In this document: positions 22,385 through 32,944 of the stretch, piece after piece
How the letters are laid out: each line of letters opens with the position of its first letter
Position numbering within the stretch: the first letter of the stretch is position 1
Assembly (NCBI GenBank): GCA_037783545.1
Contig: JBBELK010000936.1
Span: forward strand, 1-64,000
Length of the DNA: 64,000 bases
DNA from: Henricia sp. BOLD:AAB3569
Lineage: Eukaryota; Echinodermata; Asteroidea; Spinulosida; Echinasteridae
Direction of reading: 5' to 3'
The notes under the pieces: generated by a model
Told to the model about the DNA's origin: nothing
Databases searched by the model: none
What the model saw: only the letters and a program-made list of their open reading frames with translations
Position numbers and translations under genes: made by a program

Positions 22385-22572
22385 TTTTTTCGTGCGACGA
22401 TTGGCTAATTCTTGCGCACTGTTGACTAAATTTCGTGCGCACGTGACTAATTCGTGCGCACGTGACAAAATCGTGCGCCGGTTGACTAATTCGTGCACAC
22501 GGTGGACTAATTTGTGCGCACGGTCCATTAATTTGTGCGCATGGTTGACTAAACTTCGTGCGCACAAAATAA
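22385..22572. repeat. Degenerate minisatellite, unit about 20 bp
   Basis: About nine units of the type GTTGACTAATTCGTGCGCAC follow one another with substitutions. Overlapping frames on both strands result from the repeat. Confidence 0.85.
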
Positions 22573-23572
22573 TAATGGTGAATCTCACGAATTGGTGGAT
22601 CATATCATGTGTTTTCTTCCTCCATGATCGTAAGTATAGTTCTGATCAAACGGCTGTAATATATCAATCTTCCCCGTTATGCAAGTGCGATTTTACAAAA
22701 TGCATAGCAGCCCGAAAAATGGCCTTAAATAGCGTCTGGTGTACTGACGTACTTCCTTTCACATGCACACTTAGTATTCACTTGACCAGACTTTGCTGAT
22801 ATGTGGTGCCAGCAGGAGGTGTGAAGTACAGAATAAGTATACCGTGCTCACCGTAGGAGAAAATGGCATAAAGTAACAAGACTGTTGGTTGCTATATGCA
22901 TTGGCGTGCATCACGTAGCAGCAACAGCATAGTATGTGGTCTTTCTAAACTGTACCTCCATTTTAATGTGAAGAATTCGGGGACCAGTCATTTTTCAAAG
23001 GTGCAGCCATAGTGCAAAAATTATACGCAAATATTCAAATTAGCTTTTGGACTCTGTGAAGCAGTGTAGACGTTGATCGTGTGCTGTGTATCCAGACGAC
23101 GCCATATTTACATTGGATGGCATAGCGTATGTTCTGTACATGCAACATCCAAAACGTGCCAGATTCTGCACCCTGCCATTTGACCCAATAGAAATACACG
23201 AAAACTCGGACGTTAAACTGTTAAAATCACTGCGGGAAACGATGGATTACTCCACAAGCATACAATACGTGTAGGTCTACATGACAAAGAAAGTAATCTA
23301 GCGTTACCGAGTATCAGATGCAATCTCCAAGGAAACATTCGAAAATTGGATTTCTCTCCAACAAAAAGAAACGCACCAATCCACTGCAAATTATCGTTCT
23401 TTTGAACTGAAATACGAAGCTCTCTGCAAACTGTTATACAGCCATTTCGTATGCAATAGGGAATATACAGAATTGACAATCCACATGTAGCAATCACAAT
23501 TACATCGAAAATGAGGACATAACATATCTAAAACGAATGCTGGCAAACTAAGCCTGCAGATGCAGCAATGCT
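22573..23572. other. Unrecognised sequence
   Basis: There are short frames on both strands, no motif and no strong repeat. Confidence 0.4.
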
Positions 23573-23900
23573 TAAAGGAGCGTGACCAGATCACATTTTT
23601 GAAGCCACCATTTTTTTCCATGGGTATTGATATTTTGATACCATATCATGTATTATATTTTCATTACCATTCTGAAGTTTCACGTTCTCATTCCGTATAA
23701 GACCACGGATATCGTCAAAAAACCACCGAAGTTTAGTAAACTAATTGATCCGGTTACATGATAAAGTGCAGTCATTACACCAACCTTTTTTCTTCCACGT
23801 TTGCACATTTCCCGATTTCTTCCCGTGGATAGTATTTTGGAAAGGTATTTTATATGATTGTTCGGTTAGAACAAAATCTATTTTTTGGAACAATCTGGTC
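23573..23900 (+). repeat. Dispersed repeat R3 (copy 1)
   Basis: It begins TTAAAGGAGCGTGACCAGAT and includes TTTCCATGGGTATTGA, CATTACCATTCTGAA and CACACCAACC-type blocks, shared with 56277 and, inverted, with 58556. Confidence 0.75.
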
Positions 23901-24105
23901 CGCTTCTTTAATTCAGAAAACCTTTAAAATCCATGCATGGTGTTTATACACACGCACTTTTTAAACCACCCTCAGTTGATATTTTTTGAGAAAGTACCTT
24001 CTGTGACAGAAATAAATACTTGTGATGTTTGTTAACATTGCCTATCATCAACACTTTGAGTATTTCAATTCGTGAAGTAAAATTGTGGGTCATTGCACAC
24101 GATAC
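23901..24105 (-). repeat. Dispersed repeat R1
   Basis: Reverse-strand R1 blocks: CAGAAAACCTTTAAAATCCA, ACCACCCTCAGTTGATA, ATCAACACTTTGAG and TTCGTGAAGTAAAATTGTGG. Confidence 0.75.
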
Positions 24106-24279
24106 AGCGCGGTGTATTGATCTGACAACGTGCGAGAGTACCACAATGTAACAGGGAAAATGCTGAAAGAACAGCAAACAATACTACGAGTATTAGAAGG
24201 TGTGATTCAGTATAGCCACCGATGTGGACAATTCGCTTCCGCGTCAACAACATCCTTTATTCACGAGTCAGCACATATG

Positions 24280-24565
24280 CAGCACGATATGTGGCAGAGG
24301 GTATCCCCCTACCATTGTTTCCCTATTGTGTCTCAAACATCCAAGGAATTTCCAAGGAATTCCTTTCAGTTTTTTGGGGGTGTGGGGCGTGGCGGGGCGG
24401 TGCAGGGCGGGGGTTGGGGGGGGAGGGGGTGGGGGGGGGGGGGGGGGGGGGGGGTGGGTTGGGGGGAGGGGGGGGGGGGGGTGTTGGTGGTGCGTTAACA
24501 AAAGGGAAAAGTGTGTTGAGGAATAGGGGCGTTAGGGGGCAGTCCCTCTGCCACATATCGTGCTG
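24280..24565. mobile_element. MITE family A (copy 2) with an internal poly-G tract
   Basis: The terminal repeats are CAGCACGATATGTGGCAGAG and its exact inverse. The interior contains a very G-rich region at 24375-24482 with several pure G runs, capable of G-quadruplex formation. Long glycine or proline frames here only reflect this tract. Confidence 0.85.
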
Positions 24566-24636
24566 GGTATAAGTCAGCCAGGATCGAAAACCATCTTAGA
24601 TGTAAAATGTAAAATTTAATTTAAACTATAATTTTA

Positions 24637-25070
24637 AAGGGCCCTAAAATGCTAAATAACATGGAGCACAGTCTTTGCTGCATAATTAGGGATTGTTTCT
24701 TGATGTAAAATAAACCCCCAAAAAGCATTATTTAACTTTACGGAATTTCACAAAAAGAGGGCGCTATTTGGGCATGTCACTGTTCTCGTGCGCATTCTAT
24801 ACACACGAAAAAAGTAAAGAATTTAAACTGGAATTGTGGCATACTGCCGCAGTTTTCATTTCCAGATTTCCATGGCTTACAACAGGCAACATGTAAAACA
24901 AACATATTTTTAAACAACCAATGATTATACAAAAGTTTCAGCAAAAGTGAGAAAATATTTGAATAATTTTCTGTACAGTTGAATGTTTTCCAATGTGACA
25001 TCACAATTTTGATAATGAATGTGCAATTTCGTATTAGCATAAAAGCCAAAAGCTTTGATTTTTAACCCCA
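24637..25070 (-). repeat. Dispersed repeat R4 in duplication copy 1
   Basis: It is the inverse of the 28504 copy: AAAGAGGGCGCTATTTGGG and TGGCTTACAACAGGCAAC match the GCCCTCTTTCTGTG and GCCTGTTGTAAGCCA blocks. Confidence 0.7.
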
Positions 25071-25147
25071 AAACAACTTCAAAGTACGGTTTTTATAAAA
25101 ACAATTCAATGGAGTATATGCAGTTGTAAAGCATAATCATTGATAAA

Positions 25148-25221
25148 AATATCATTTCAGAAATATTTTAAAATCTACGATTTTTTTATCGTAGATTTTA
25201 AAAGATTTCTGAAATGATATT
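25148..25221. repeat. Near-perfect 34-bp-stem hairpin
   Basis: The arms 25148-25181 and 25188-25221 pair at 33 of 34 positions around a six-T loop. Copy 2 is at 26888-26961. Confidence 0.95.
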
Positions 25222-25553
25222 TCTGAAAAGTCTTTTACATGCAACTAATTTTCTCGATGTTGAAAACACAATCGCCCAAAATGACATTTACAATCGTGAG
25301 TCCCGCAATGGAGCTTATATTTTATAGATACGAAGCCGTAAGAGAAGACAACCATGGGTGAAGGGGCATGCATAATTCAGCGAGTGGGAAACACCTTGAC
25401 CCATATTTTCTTGCCAAGACAGGTTATAACTTCAGCGGCCTCCGCATGTTGTAGGCCTATATGCGTATAAAAAATATGATAGCGTGTTCAAAGATTGTGT
25501 TCCGCAAGATTCAACTTTATATTTCAATATGCAAATAAAGACATTGCATTTAA

Positions 25554-25884
25554 AGCCGCGTGTGGTCTAGTGGGTATGAAGCGGGACTCCCAATCAGAGG
25601 TTGGGGGTTCGAGCCCCACTTCGACCAACGTGTCTGTGTCCCTGGGCAAGGCACTTAATCCCAGTTGCCTCGTCAACCCAAGCGATATATGGGAAGCTGT
25701 TAAGGGGAATGCCACAATCTAACTGCCGATAGGGTTGTGCGCCTGACCAGCAGCCACCTAGTTGAAGCGAAATGGTTCTGGTGATTCCCTGATAGCAGCG
25801 GTAATAATGGTAACATCGCCTTGAGCACCCTGCAGGTTGGATATGTGCGCTATACAAATATAATTATTATTATTATTATTATTT
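25554..25884 (+). mobile_element. tRNA-derived SINE (copy 1)
   Basis: The tRNA-like head has an A box in TGGTCTAGTGG and a B box in GGTTCGAGCCC, then a unique body containing GGGCAAGGCACTTAATCCC and an ATT-repeat tail. The duplicated copy at 27294 has a shorter tail. Confidence 0.85.
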
Positions 25885-26165
25885 GCAGTAACCCAAAATT
25901 TTACTTTACGAGTTGACTAGAACAACCCGACTAAAAAGTGTTGATATAGCAATGGTAACAAACAACATGGTTTTCCCGTGGGAAAAAAATGCCAACTGCA
26001 TGAAGGTGCTTTAAACAATATTGTTTTTACCATTCATTTAACACAAAAACCATGCATGAATTTTTAAGGTTTTTGAAGTATTACTGCCCTTGTTGGCTGA
26101 AATTTCTACAAGGCAGTTTATCAACATAATTTTTTAAGTTAGGTAGCCTAATGTTCCTGGAATTC
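25885..26165 (+). repeat. Dispersed repeat R1 in duplication copy 1
   Basis: It shows TTTGCAGTAACCCAAAATTT, ACGAGTTGACTAGAACAA, TGAAGTATTACTGCC and GGCAGTTTATCAACATAA in family order. Confidence 0.85.
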
Positions 26166-26376
26166 GTAAAAAAAGGTGGGGGGGGGGGGGGGGGTTGGGG
26201 GGAGGGGGGGGGGGGGGGGGGTGTTGGTGGTGCGTTAACAAAAGGGAAAAGTGTGTTGAGGAATAGGGGCGTTAGGGGGCAGTCCCTCTGCCACATATCG
26301 TGCTGGGTATAAGTCAGCCAGGATCGAAAACCATCTTAGATGTAAAATGTAAAATTTAATTTAAACTATAATTTTA

Positions 26377-26810
26377 AAGGGCCCTAAAATGCTAAATAAC
26401 ATGGAGCACAGTCTTTGCTGCATAATTAGGGATTGTTTCTTGATGTAAAATAAACCCCCAAAAAGCATTATTTAACTTTACGGAATTTCACAAAAAGAGG
26501 GCGCTATTTGGGCATGTCACTGTTCTCGTGCGCATTCTATACACACGAAAAAAGTAAAGAATTTAAACTGGAATTGTGGCATACTGCCGCAGTTTTCATT
26601 TCCAGATTTCCATGGCTTACAACAGGCAACATGTAAAACAAACATATTTTTAAACAACCAATGATTATACAAAAGTTTCAGCAAAAGTGAGAAAATATTT
26701 GAATAATTTTCTGTACAGTTGAATGTTTTCCAATGTGACATCACAATTTTGATAATGAATGTGCAATTTCGTATTAGCATAAAAGCCAAAAGCTTTGATT
26801 TTTAACCCCA
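26377..26810 (-). repeat. Dispersed repeat R4 in duplication copy 2
   Basis: This is the second copy of the 24637-25070 block, shifted by 1,740 bp. Confidence 0.7.
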
Positions 26811-26887
26811 AAACAACTTCAAAGTACGGTTTTTATAAAAACAATTCAATGGAGTATATGCAGTTGTAAAGCATAATCATTGATAAA

Positions 26888-26961
26888 AATATCATTTCAG
26901 AAATATTTTAAAATCTACGATTTTTTTATCGTAGATTTTAAAAGATTTCTGAAATGATATT
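26888..26961. repeat. Near-perfect hairpin, duplicated copy
   Basis: It is identical to the hairpin at 25148-25221. Confidence 0.95.
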
Positions 26962-27293
26962 TCTGAAAAGTCTTTTACATGCAACCAATTTTTCTCGATG
27001 TTGAAAACACAATCGCCCAAAATGACATTTACAATCGTGAGTCCCGCGATGGAGCTTATATTTTATAGATACGAAGCCGTAAGAGAAGACAACCATGGGT
27101 GAAGGGGCATGCATAATTCAGCGAGTGGGAAACACCTTGACCCATATTTTCTTGCCAAGACAGGTTATAACTTCAGCGGCCTCCGCATGTTGTAGGCCTA
27201 TATGCGTATAAAAAATATGATAGCGTGTTCAAAGATTGTGTTCCGCAAGATTCAACTTTATATTTCAATATGCAAATAAAGACATTGCATTTA

Positions 27294-27618
27294 AAGCCGC
27301 GTGTGGTCTAGTGGGTATGAAGCGGGACTCCCAATCAGAGGTTGGGGGTTCGAGCCCCACTTCGACCAACGTGTCTGTGTCCCTGGGCAAGGCACTTAAT
27401 CCCAGTTGCCTCGTCAACCCAAGCGATATATGGGAAGCTGTTAAGGGGAATGCCACAATCTAACTGCCGATAGGGTTGTGCGCCTGACCAGCAGCCACCT
27501 AGTTGAAGCGAAATGGTTCTGGTGATTCCCTGATAGCAGCGGTAATAATGGTAACATCGCCTTGAGCACCCTGCAGGTTGGATATGTGCGCTATACAAAT
27601 ATAATTATTATTATTATT
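27294..27618 (+). mobile_element. tRNA-derived SINE (copy 2)
   Basis: It has the same head, boxes and body as 25554-25884 with fewer ATT units, so it arose by segmental duplication and not by a second retroposition. Confidence 0.85.
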
Positions 27619-27905
27619 TGCAGTAACCCAAAATTTTACTTTACGAGTTGACTAGAACAACCCGACTAAAAAGTGTTGATATAGCAATGGTAACAAACAA
27701 CATGGTTTTCCCGTGGGAAAAAAATGCCAACTGCATGAAGGTGCTTTAAACAATATTGTTTTTACCATTCATTTAACACAAAAACCATGCATGAATTTTT
27801 AAGGTTTTTGAAGTATTACTGCCCTTGTTGGCTGAAATTTCTACAAGGCAGTTTATCAACATAATTTTTTAAGTTAGGTAGCCTAATGTTCCTGGAATTC
27901 GTAAA
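27619..27905 (+). repeat. Dispersed repeat R1 in duplication copy 2
   Basis: It has the same content as 25885-26165, and here continues after AAAAAAAGGT into TTTATCTGTAAATGAC instead of poly-G. Confidence 0.85.
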
Positions 27906-27911
27906 AAAAGG

Positions 27912-28503
27912 TTTTATCTGTAAATGACATCTTTAAGGGGGAGTTTACCATTTGATTTATTCATAATTTACATATTAAAGACAATTCATGTGCGGCATAG
28001 TAGTCCACGAATATAAGGTATTTTTAAAAAATGTTTAATTATAATAAACATGTAAATAAATGACCATCATTTTTTAAAAATGTTTGGATTTATTTGATAT
28101 AATTCAATCGTGCTTTATTTAAACATTTGAAATTTGGCACGCGTGCTGTGGAAGACTAGGTATTAACTTTGAAAAGATACGCTTGATGGAAAAGAATTTA
28201 ATTCTAAATTTTAAAACGTAATAAACATCAAAGTTTTCGGTAATTGTTTTGGGGGGAACTGTTTGCGTTAATGTAGTAAGGTTATTTTGTATGAACCAAA
28301 AACCGCCATTTTATCCACTTTCGTTTTTAATTTGCCATCCAGAAAGTTCGTTTTCGAAGAAAATGTATGCCCCTCACTATGAATAATTTATTAGAAAAGA
28401 AACTGGACCTTTTTGTCATACAACTCTTCGATGGCTATAAATATTTAAAGAAAAACAGGGAAAAACGCTGAACCTACTGTTTATTATGAGATTTTTCTCT
28501 CTC
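27912..28503. other. AT-rich unrecognised sequence
   Basis: No motif, repeat or open frame of note. Confidence 0.4.
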
Positions 28504-29032
28504 ATTAAAGGGCCATGAAATGGTATTTTTATCACTGAAATCTATGCTATGCAGCCCTACTTTGGGTTGTTTTGGGGGTTAAAATCAAGGTTTTTGAATT
28601 TTATGCTAATGGAAATTTACATTCATGAGCAAAGTTGTGATATCACATTAGGCAAACACAGGAAAATTTAATTCAACTGTGCACGAAAGATTGCACTATT
28701 TTCTCCACCTTGCTGAAACTTGTGTAACCCATGGCTGTTTGTCATGAGTTTGTTGTACTACCTGCCTGTTGTAAGCCATGAAAAAACTAAGGCTGGAAAC
28801 TGCAGCAATTTTCCACAATTCCAGTTTGAAGTCTTATGTTTTTTCTTTGTGTTCCTAAAGTGAATACCCCAAAAATCGCCCTCTTTCTGTGAGTTTATGT
28901 ACATAAATTTTCAAAGTTGAAAAACACCACCTTGGCATCAAAATAAACAGAAGTATTGTCTTTCTAAACAAGTAATCATTGATATACAAAAAACTGTGCA
29001 TAAGATTACTTAGCATTTCAGTGCCCTCTAAG
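28504..29032 (+). repeat. Dispersed repeat R4 (most complete copy)
   Basis: It starts TTAAAGGGCCATGAAATGG and ends near CATTTCAGTGCCCTCTAA. It contains GGCAAACACAGGAAAATT, GCTGAAACTTGTGTAA, GTTGTAAGCCATGAAAA and AATCGCCCTCTTTCTGTGAG. Confidence 0.75.
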
Positions 29033-29880
29033 TGATTGATCTGTATTCAGGTTGGTTTTATTTTGTTATTTTGCAATTTAAGAATCGCGTATTGCTTCAA
29101 GGTACATACTGTATGCATATATAGCAGGGGATGAAATAGCGACAACGTGTTGCAAATAGCACAATATTCAAAGTTAATTGATCGTGGCACCAAACGAGCG
29201 TATTAACTGCCGAAAATAAACACCATACTGCCACGGACAGGACACGAGGCCTCGTGGGCATGCAACGACCAGGCATAGAAACATCCGTTAAATATTTCAA
29301 GCTGATAATACGAGCACAGTACTCATGAGGCTACTTTGCTAACGCTGAAACGCCGTGAATTGCGCGGATCACTTGTTGGCTAACGACCCCTTTTAATGGC
29401 CCCGCTTTACGGATAACATTAGTGGAAATTGCCCTTATCTGTTTTGTTTTTCAACAAGATTATTAAGTGGTTCTCTCGAGCCTGTGGTTTTGGTGAGAGT
29501 ACAAGAAAAATGCCGCAGGTTAAATTCTCGTGCGGATGGAGCGCGCGGACGAGAATACAGGAATACGCGCGAGAGATGCCACGAGAGACAAACATCAACC
29601 TTGTCCTCAGGGTAAATGTAATGCGCCGCGTGTGACATTTCCTTTTCAGAAGATGGGACTGAACTCCATAACCATGCTTTGAAATCAATGGAGTTTCAGC
29701 CGTGTTTTTCTAAGACGTTTTTTTCGAGACGGTTACCTTCTTCCAAAATCTTTGAGTGCCACTTATTGAACAGATACGCCAACACGTGAAAAATACAGAA
29801 GTGAACACAAACATTTTGCAAAACATCAACACAGAAGAGTGCATGACCATTAGGCCTAGAGTGACTTTCCCTTACGAAAA
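29033..29880. other. Unrecognised sequence
   Basis: A GC-richer patch at 29500-29640 supports short frames on both strands with no known motif. Confidence 0.4.
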
Positions 29881-30309
29881 TGTACTGTGGTATTACACTA
29901 AAAAATACCACATGACATTACCACAGAAAATATTCCTGTGTTTTTTGGGACATTACCCCCGGATTTTGTCTTGTGGTATTCCTGTGGTAAATTCCTGTGG
30001 TAAAGTTCCTGTGGTAAATCCCTGTGGTATCGAGTCATCGACACTGTAATATTCCTGTGATAACAATCCTGCGGCAATCAAGTCAATCGAAATTTTGCCA
30101 AACTTTAGTTTATCCAACTCAAAGCTGCAAACCATGCAGCTAAGGTCAGTTCAGTAGTGGTTCAGAGGTGTATGCAAATTGTATTTATGCACATTTCTAT
30201 TTTATCAAATGAGTAAAATGTCAATTCAGAACATAATACAGTATAATGGCACCCATCAGCATTCTGCATCAGGGCAAAATTGGTGCACTGCATTTCAATT
30301 TGCATATTC

Positions 30310-30972
30310 ATGTCCACTTGTTTCTGTGGTACTTTGTTCTTGTGATGCCTTTGTTCCTGTTGTACTTTGTTCCTGTGGTACTTTGTTCCTGTAGTACTTT
30401 GTTCCTGTGATACCTTGTTCTTGTGATACCTTGTTCCCGTGGTACTTTGTTCCTGTGTCTACTTTGTTCTTGTGATACCTTGTTCTTGTGGTACTTTGGT
30501 TCCTGTGGCACTCTGTTTCTGTGGTACTTTGTTCCTGTGGAACTTTGTTCCTGTGATACCTTGTTCATGTGATACTTTGTTCCTGTGGTACTCTGTTCTT
30601 GTGATACCTTGTTCTTGTGATACCTTGTTCTTGTGATACCTTGTTCTTGTGGTACTTTGTTCCTGTGGTACTTTGTTCTTGTGATACCTTGTTCCTGTGG
30701 TACTTTGTTCCTGTGTCTACTTTGTACTTGTGATACCTTGTTCTTGTGGTACTTTGGTTCCTGTGGCACTCTGTTTCTGTGGTACTTTGTTCTTGTGATG
30801 CCTTGTTGCTGTGGTACTTTGTTCCTGTGATACCTTGTTCCTGTGGTACTTTGTTCCTGTGATACCTTGTTCCTGTGGTACTTTGTTCTTGTGGTACCTT
30901 GTTCTTGTGGTACCTTGTTCATGTGGTACTTTGTTCCTGTGGTACTTTGTTCCTGTGGTACTTTGTTCCTTT
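30310..30972 (+). repeat. 16-bp minisatellite, about 41 units
   Basis: The unit is GGTACTTTGTTCCTGT, with T/C and G/A variants (TTCTTGTGATACC). Because three 16-bp units make 48 bp, the reverse strand stays open for 230 codons with a 16-residue peptide period. This frame is a repeat by-product. Confidence 0.95.
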
Positions 30973-31294
30973 GCTGGTTATATGCACCTGCTAGTTTCAT
31001 TCATTTTACAAAAAAAACGACAGGATGGGGTGTTCTGTGTTATTACTTTACCACAGAAATCATGCGACACTCTGATGGATTTGTTTCCTTTTGGTAATTT
31101 CTGTGGTATCTACAGTACCCGTGCCACAAGAATACCACAGGACCAGGATATCTAGTATTAGCATTACTACACACATTTGTGTGGTACTCTTAAATTTATG
31201 TGTATACCTGTACCACAAGATTACCGCATGCAGGACCACACAATCTAGCATTGGCATTATGTACAAAGGCAGATCCAGCCTCAATAAAATACAG

Positions 31295-31343
31295 GAATAC
31301 AATGGAATTTAGGGGGTCGGTCCCCCTGAAATCCATTGTATTC
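31295..31343. repeat. Compact inverted repeat (hairpin)
   Basis: GAATACAATGGAATTTAGGG pairs with CCCTGAAATCCATTGTATTC around a very short loop. The stem is about 22 bp with one bulge and one mismatch. Confidence 0.85.
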
Positions 31344-31440
31344 ATGATGTACCACACACATTTGTGTGGTACCCTGCTGATATGTTTTTTCCTGTGGTAA
31401 TTCCTGTGATAAAATTCATGTAGGCCCTATCACAGGACAT

Positions 31441-31964
31441 TTTCGTAAGGTTTTTGGATGAAACAAAGGAAATGTGAAATAATTCAAAAACTTGACACAC
31501 TTTAGCCGCTCAGGGATTCATAAGTTGGTTGTATGTCTTTTATGCATAAGCAATGCCGCAAATGGGAACCACCCGTGATGTGATCGGAAGGACTTACCGC
31601 ACGTGAAATTGTAGCTCTCCCGGCCGGCTACGAATAAATATTTTGCGTATATGCACACTGTACCATGCATTATCACAGAGCCAGCACCCCCGGGCCAGCA
31701 CCTTAATTTGAAAGGGGACGACAGTTCCTTCTAAAGTGCGTCACACACCCGAAATGTATTAGGCATGACTTGGTATGCACCGGTCTGAGATAAACTTACC
31801 TAAATAAATCCGCATTTTGATGACAGGCAAATCGATGCAATTTTTTAATGATGATTTGAAAATTATAATAATACATGTAAAGATGGTATGTATAACCAGT
31901 ACTCCCAATTTAAAAGAGGAAACATAATTCTAGGAATATTTTTACTAGCTCTTTAAAGCCCCAA
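31441..31964. other. Unrecognised sequence
   Basis: No element or coding signal was recognised. Confidence 0.4.
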
Positions 31965-32235
31965 TACATCATTGACCCAACATTTTACTTCACGAGTTGA
32001 CAAGAACAATGGTAACAAACACCACATTATTTTTATTTTCGTGTAAAATGATACCTTCGTGGGAGAAATTGCATGCCAACTGAAGGTGTTTTTTGTGTTA
32101 AGTTGTCTGCAGACAAATTTTTCACCATTCATTCATACACAAAAACCATGCATGTATTTTTAAGGTTTTCTGAAGTATTACTGCATCTTTGTGGCTGAAT
32201 TTTCTACAAGGCAGTTTATCAACATGTTACCTCTG
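31965..32235 (+). repeat. Dispersed repeat R1
   Basis: It shows CATTGACCCAACATTTTACT, CACGAGTTGACAAGAACAA, GGTTTTCTGAAGTATTACTG and AGGCAGTTTATCAACAT in family order. Confidence 0.85.
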
Positions 32236-32351
32236 CTATGGTCGTACCTGCTTATTACAAAATATGCAAGGTACTTAAGGCAAGGGTCAAGCAGATTTTC
32301 CTACCCTTACATCCCCATGTAAATTAGCAATATAAATAACATCCCGTATTA

Positions 32352-32645
32352 TTATCTCCCATCACCAGTTCTGACACGGTGATGTGGGACCTTGGCATTT
32401 TCAATCCCATCTTCATTTGGCAGCGTGCTGGCGGCTAATTCCTGGAACAAGATTTCGGCTCCCGGGGCTTTTTCAGCGGGAGTACAGCGGACCTGTCGCC
32501 GCATGTCTACCGTGTGAGCCTCGGGGGGCAGCAAACTCGTCTTGTTGACCGCACGCACCGCGTCAACTTGCAACGGCCAAAATCGCTTTGGACATGACGA
32601 TGGTGCGTCGCGCTCGCGGTTCACGAAACGGCGGCCAGGAGACAA
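32352..32645 (-). other. GC- and CpG-rich block with a 97-codon minus-strand frame
   Basis: This 290-bp block is clearly GC-richer than the flanking intron. The minus-strand frame starts MSPGRRFVNRERDAPSS, reads the same way as the channel gene and is rich in Arg, Ala and Pro. I recognise no domain. Weak potential donors exist (CTG/GTGATG near 32352) but none is strong. It could be an old exonised or regulatory CpG segment, or chance. Confidence 0.25.
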
Positions 32646-32648
32646 TTA

Positions 32649-32907
32649 CAATAGGGACCATTAGAAATGGTACGCGTACGGGAAACGTATGCGGCTGGGA
32701 AAAACTGGATGGTTGTACCAACAGTTTGTGCGGTTATTTGTCTGCACAGCATAGGTAATGTGACTTTTTACATCAATATAACCATGCATGTAGGCCTACA
32801 CATCCGCACATTTCTTGAACAGCCACGCAAAATTGTGATATAACAACCCAGATTTTGCAAGCCGCACACGTTTCCCGTACGCGTACCATTTATAATGGTC
32901 CCTATTG
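32649..32907. mobile_element. Harbinger/Tourist-like MITE with TTA target duplication
   Basis: The arms CAATAGGGACCATTAGAAAT and its inverse extend about 60 bp through ACGCGTACGGGAAACGT. The element is flanked on both sides by TTA (32646-32648 and 32908-32910), the target duplication size and sequence typical of PIF/Harbinger elements. Confidence 0.8.
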
Positions 32908-32944
32908 TTACCATGCGTCATGCACGAGTCGGTGTTTTTTGCTT

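Larger units (their letters stand above)
24481..26176 (+). repeat. Tandem duplication, copy 1 (about 1.74-kb period)
   Basis: From the end of the poly-G tract (GTGTTGGTGGTGCGTTAAC) to GGAATTCGTAAAAAAAGGT this block recurs 1,740 bp downstream. It holds the right end of MITE A, an R4 copy, a near-perfect hairpin, a SINE and an R1 copy. Confidence 0.95.
26221..27911 (+). repeat. Tandem duplication, copy 2
   Basis: It is nearly identical to 24481-26176. The differences noticed are an extra T near 26992, a few substitutions (for example near 26985 and 27048) and a shorter ATT microsatellite. Between the copies is a fresh poly-G tract at about 26176-26220, joined directly to AAAAAAAGGT. Confidence 0.95.
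29881..31440. repeat. CCTGTGGTA-rich domain
   Basis: Scattered TTCCTGTGGTAAA units and their inverse (TACCACAGGAAT) surround the ordered minisatellite. A palindrome TACCACACACATTTGTGTGGTA is at about 31350-31371. Both orientations occur, as in the ends of a foldback element from which the array may have expanded. Confidence 0.7.

Noticed and set aside
24222-24572. Several glycine-rich and proline-rich frames on both strands
   Set aside because: They translate the poly-G tract inside MITE A.
25554-25630. Functional tRNA gene
   Set aside because: The A and B boxes are good, but the sequence continues into a SINE body and tail and is part of a duplicated SINE.
30310-30972. CRISPR-like array
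   Set aside because: Units are contiguous with no unique spacers, and the locus is eukaryotic.
30308-31000. 230-codon minus-strand frame with a 16-residue peptide repeat
   Set aside because: It is created by a 16-bp minisatellite, whose threefold multiple keeps all frames open. No start context or domain.
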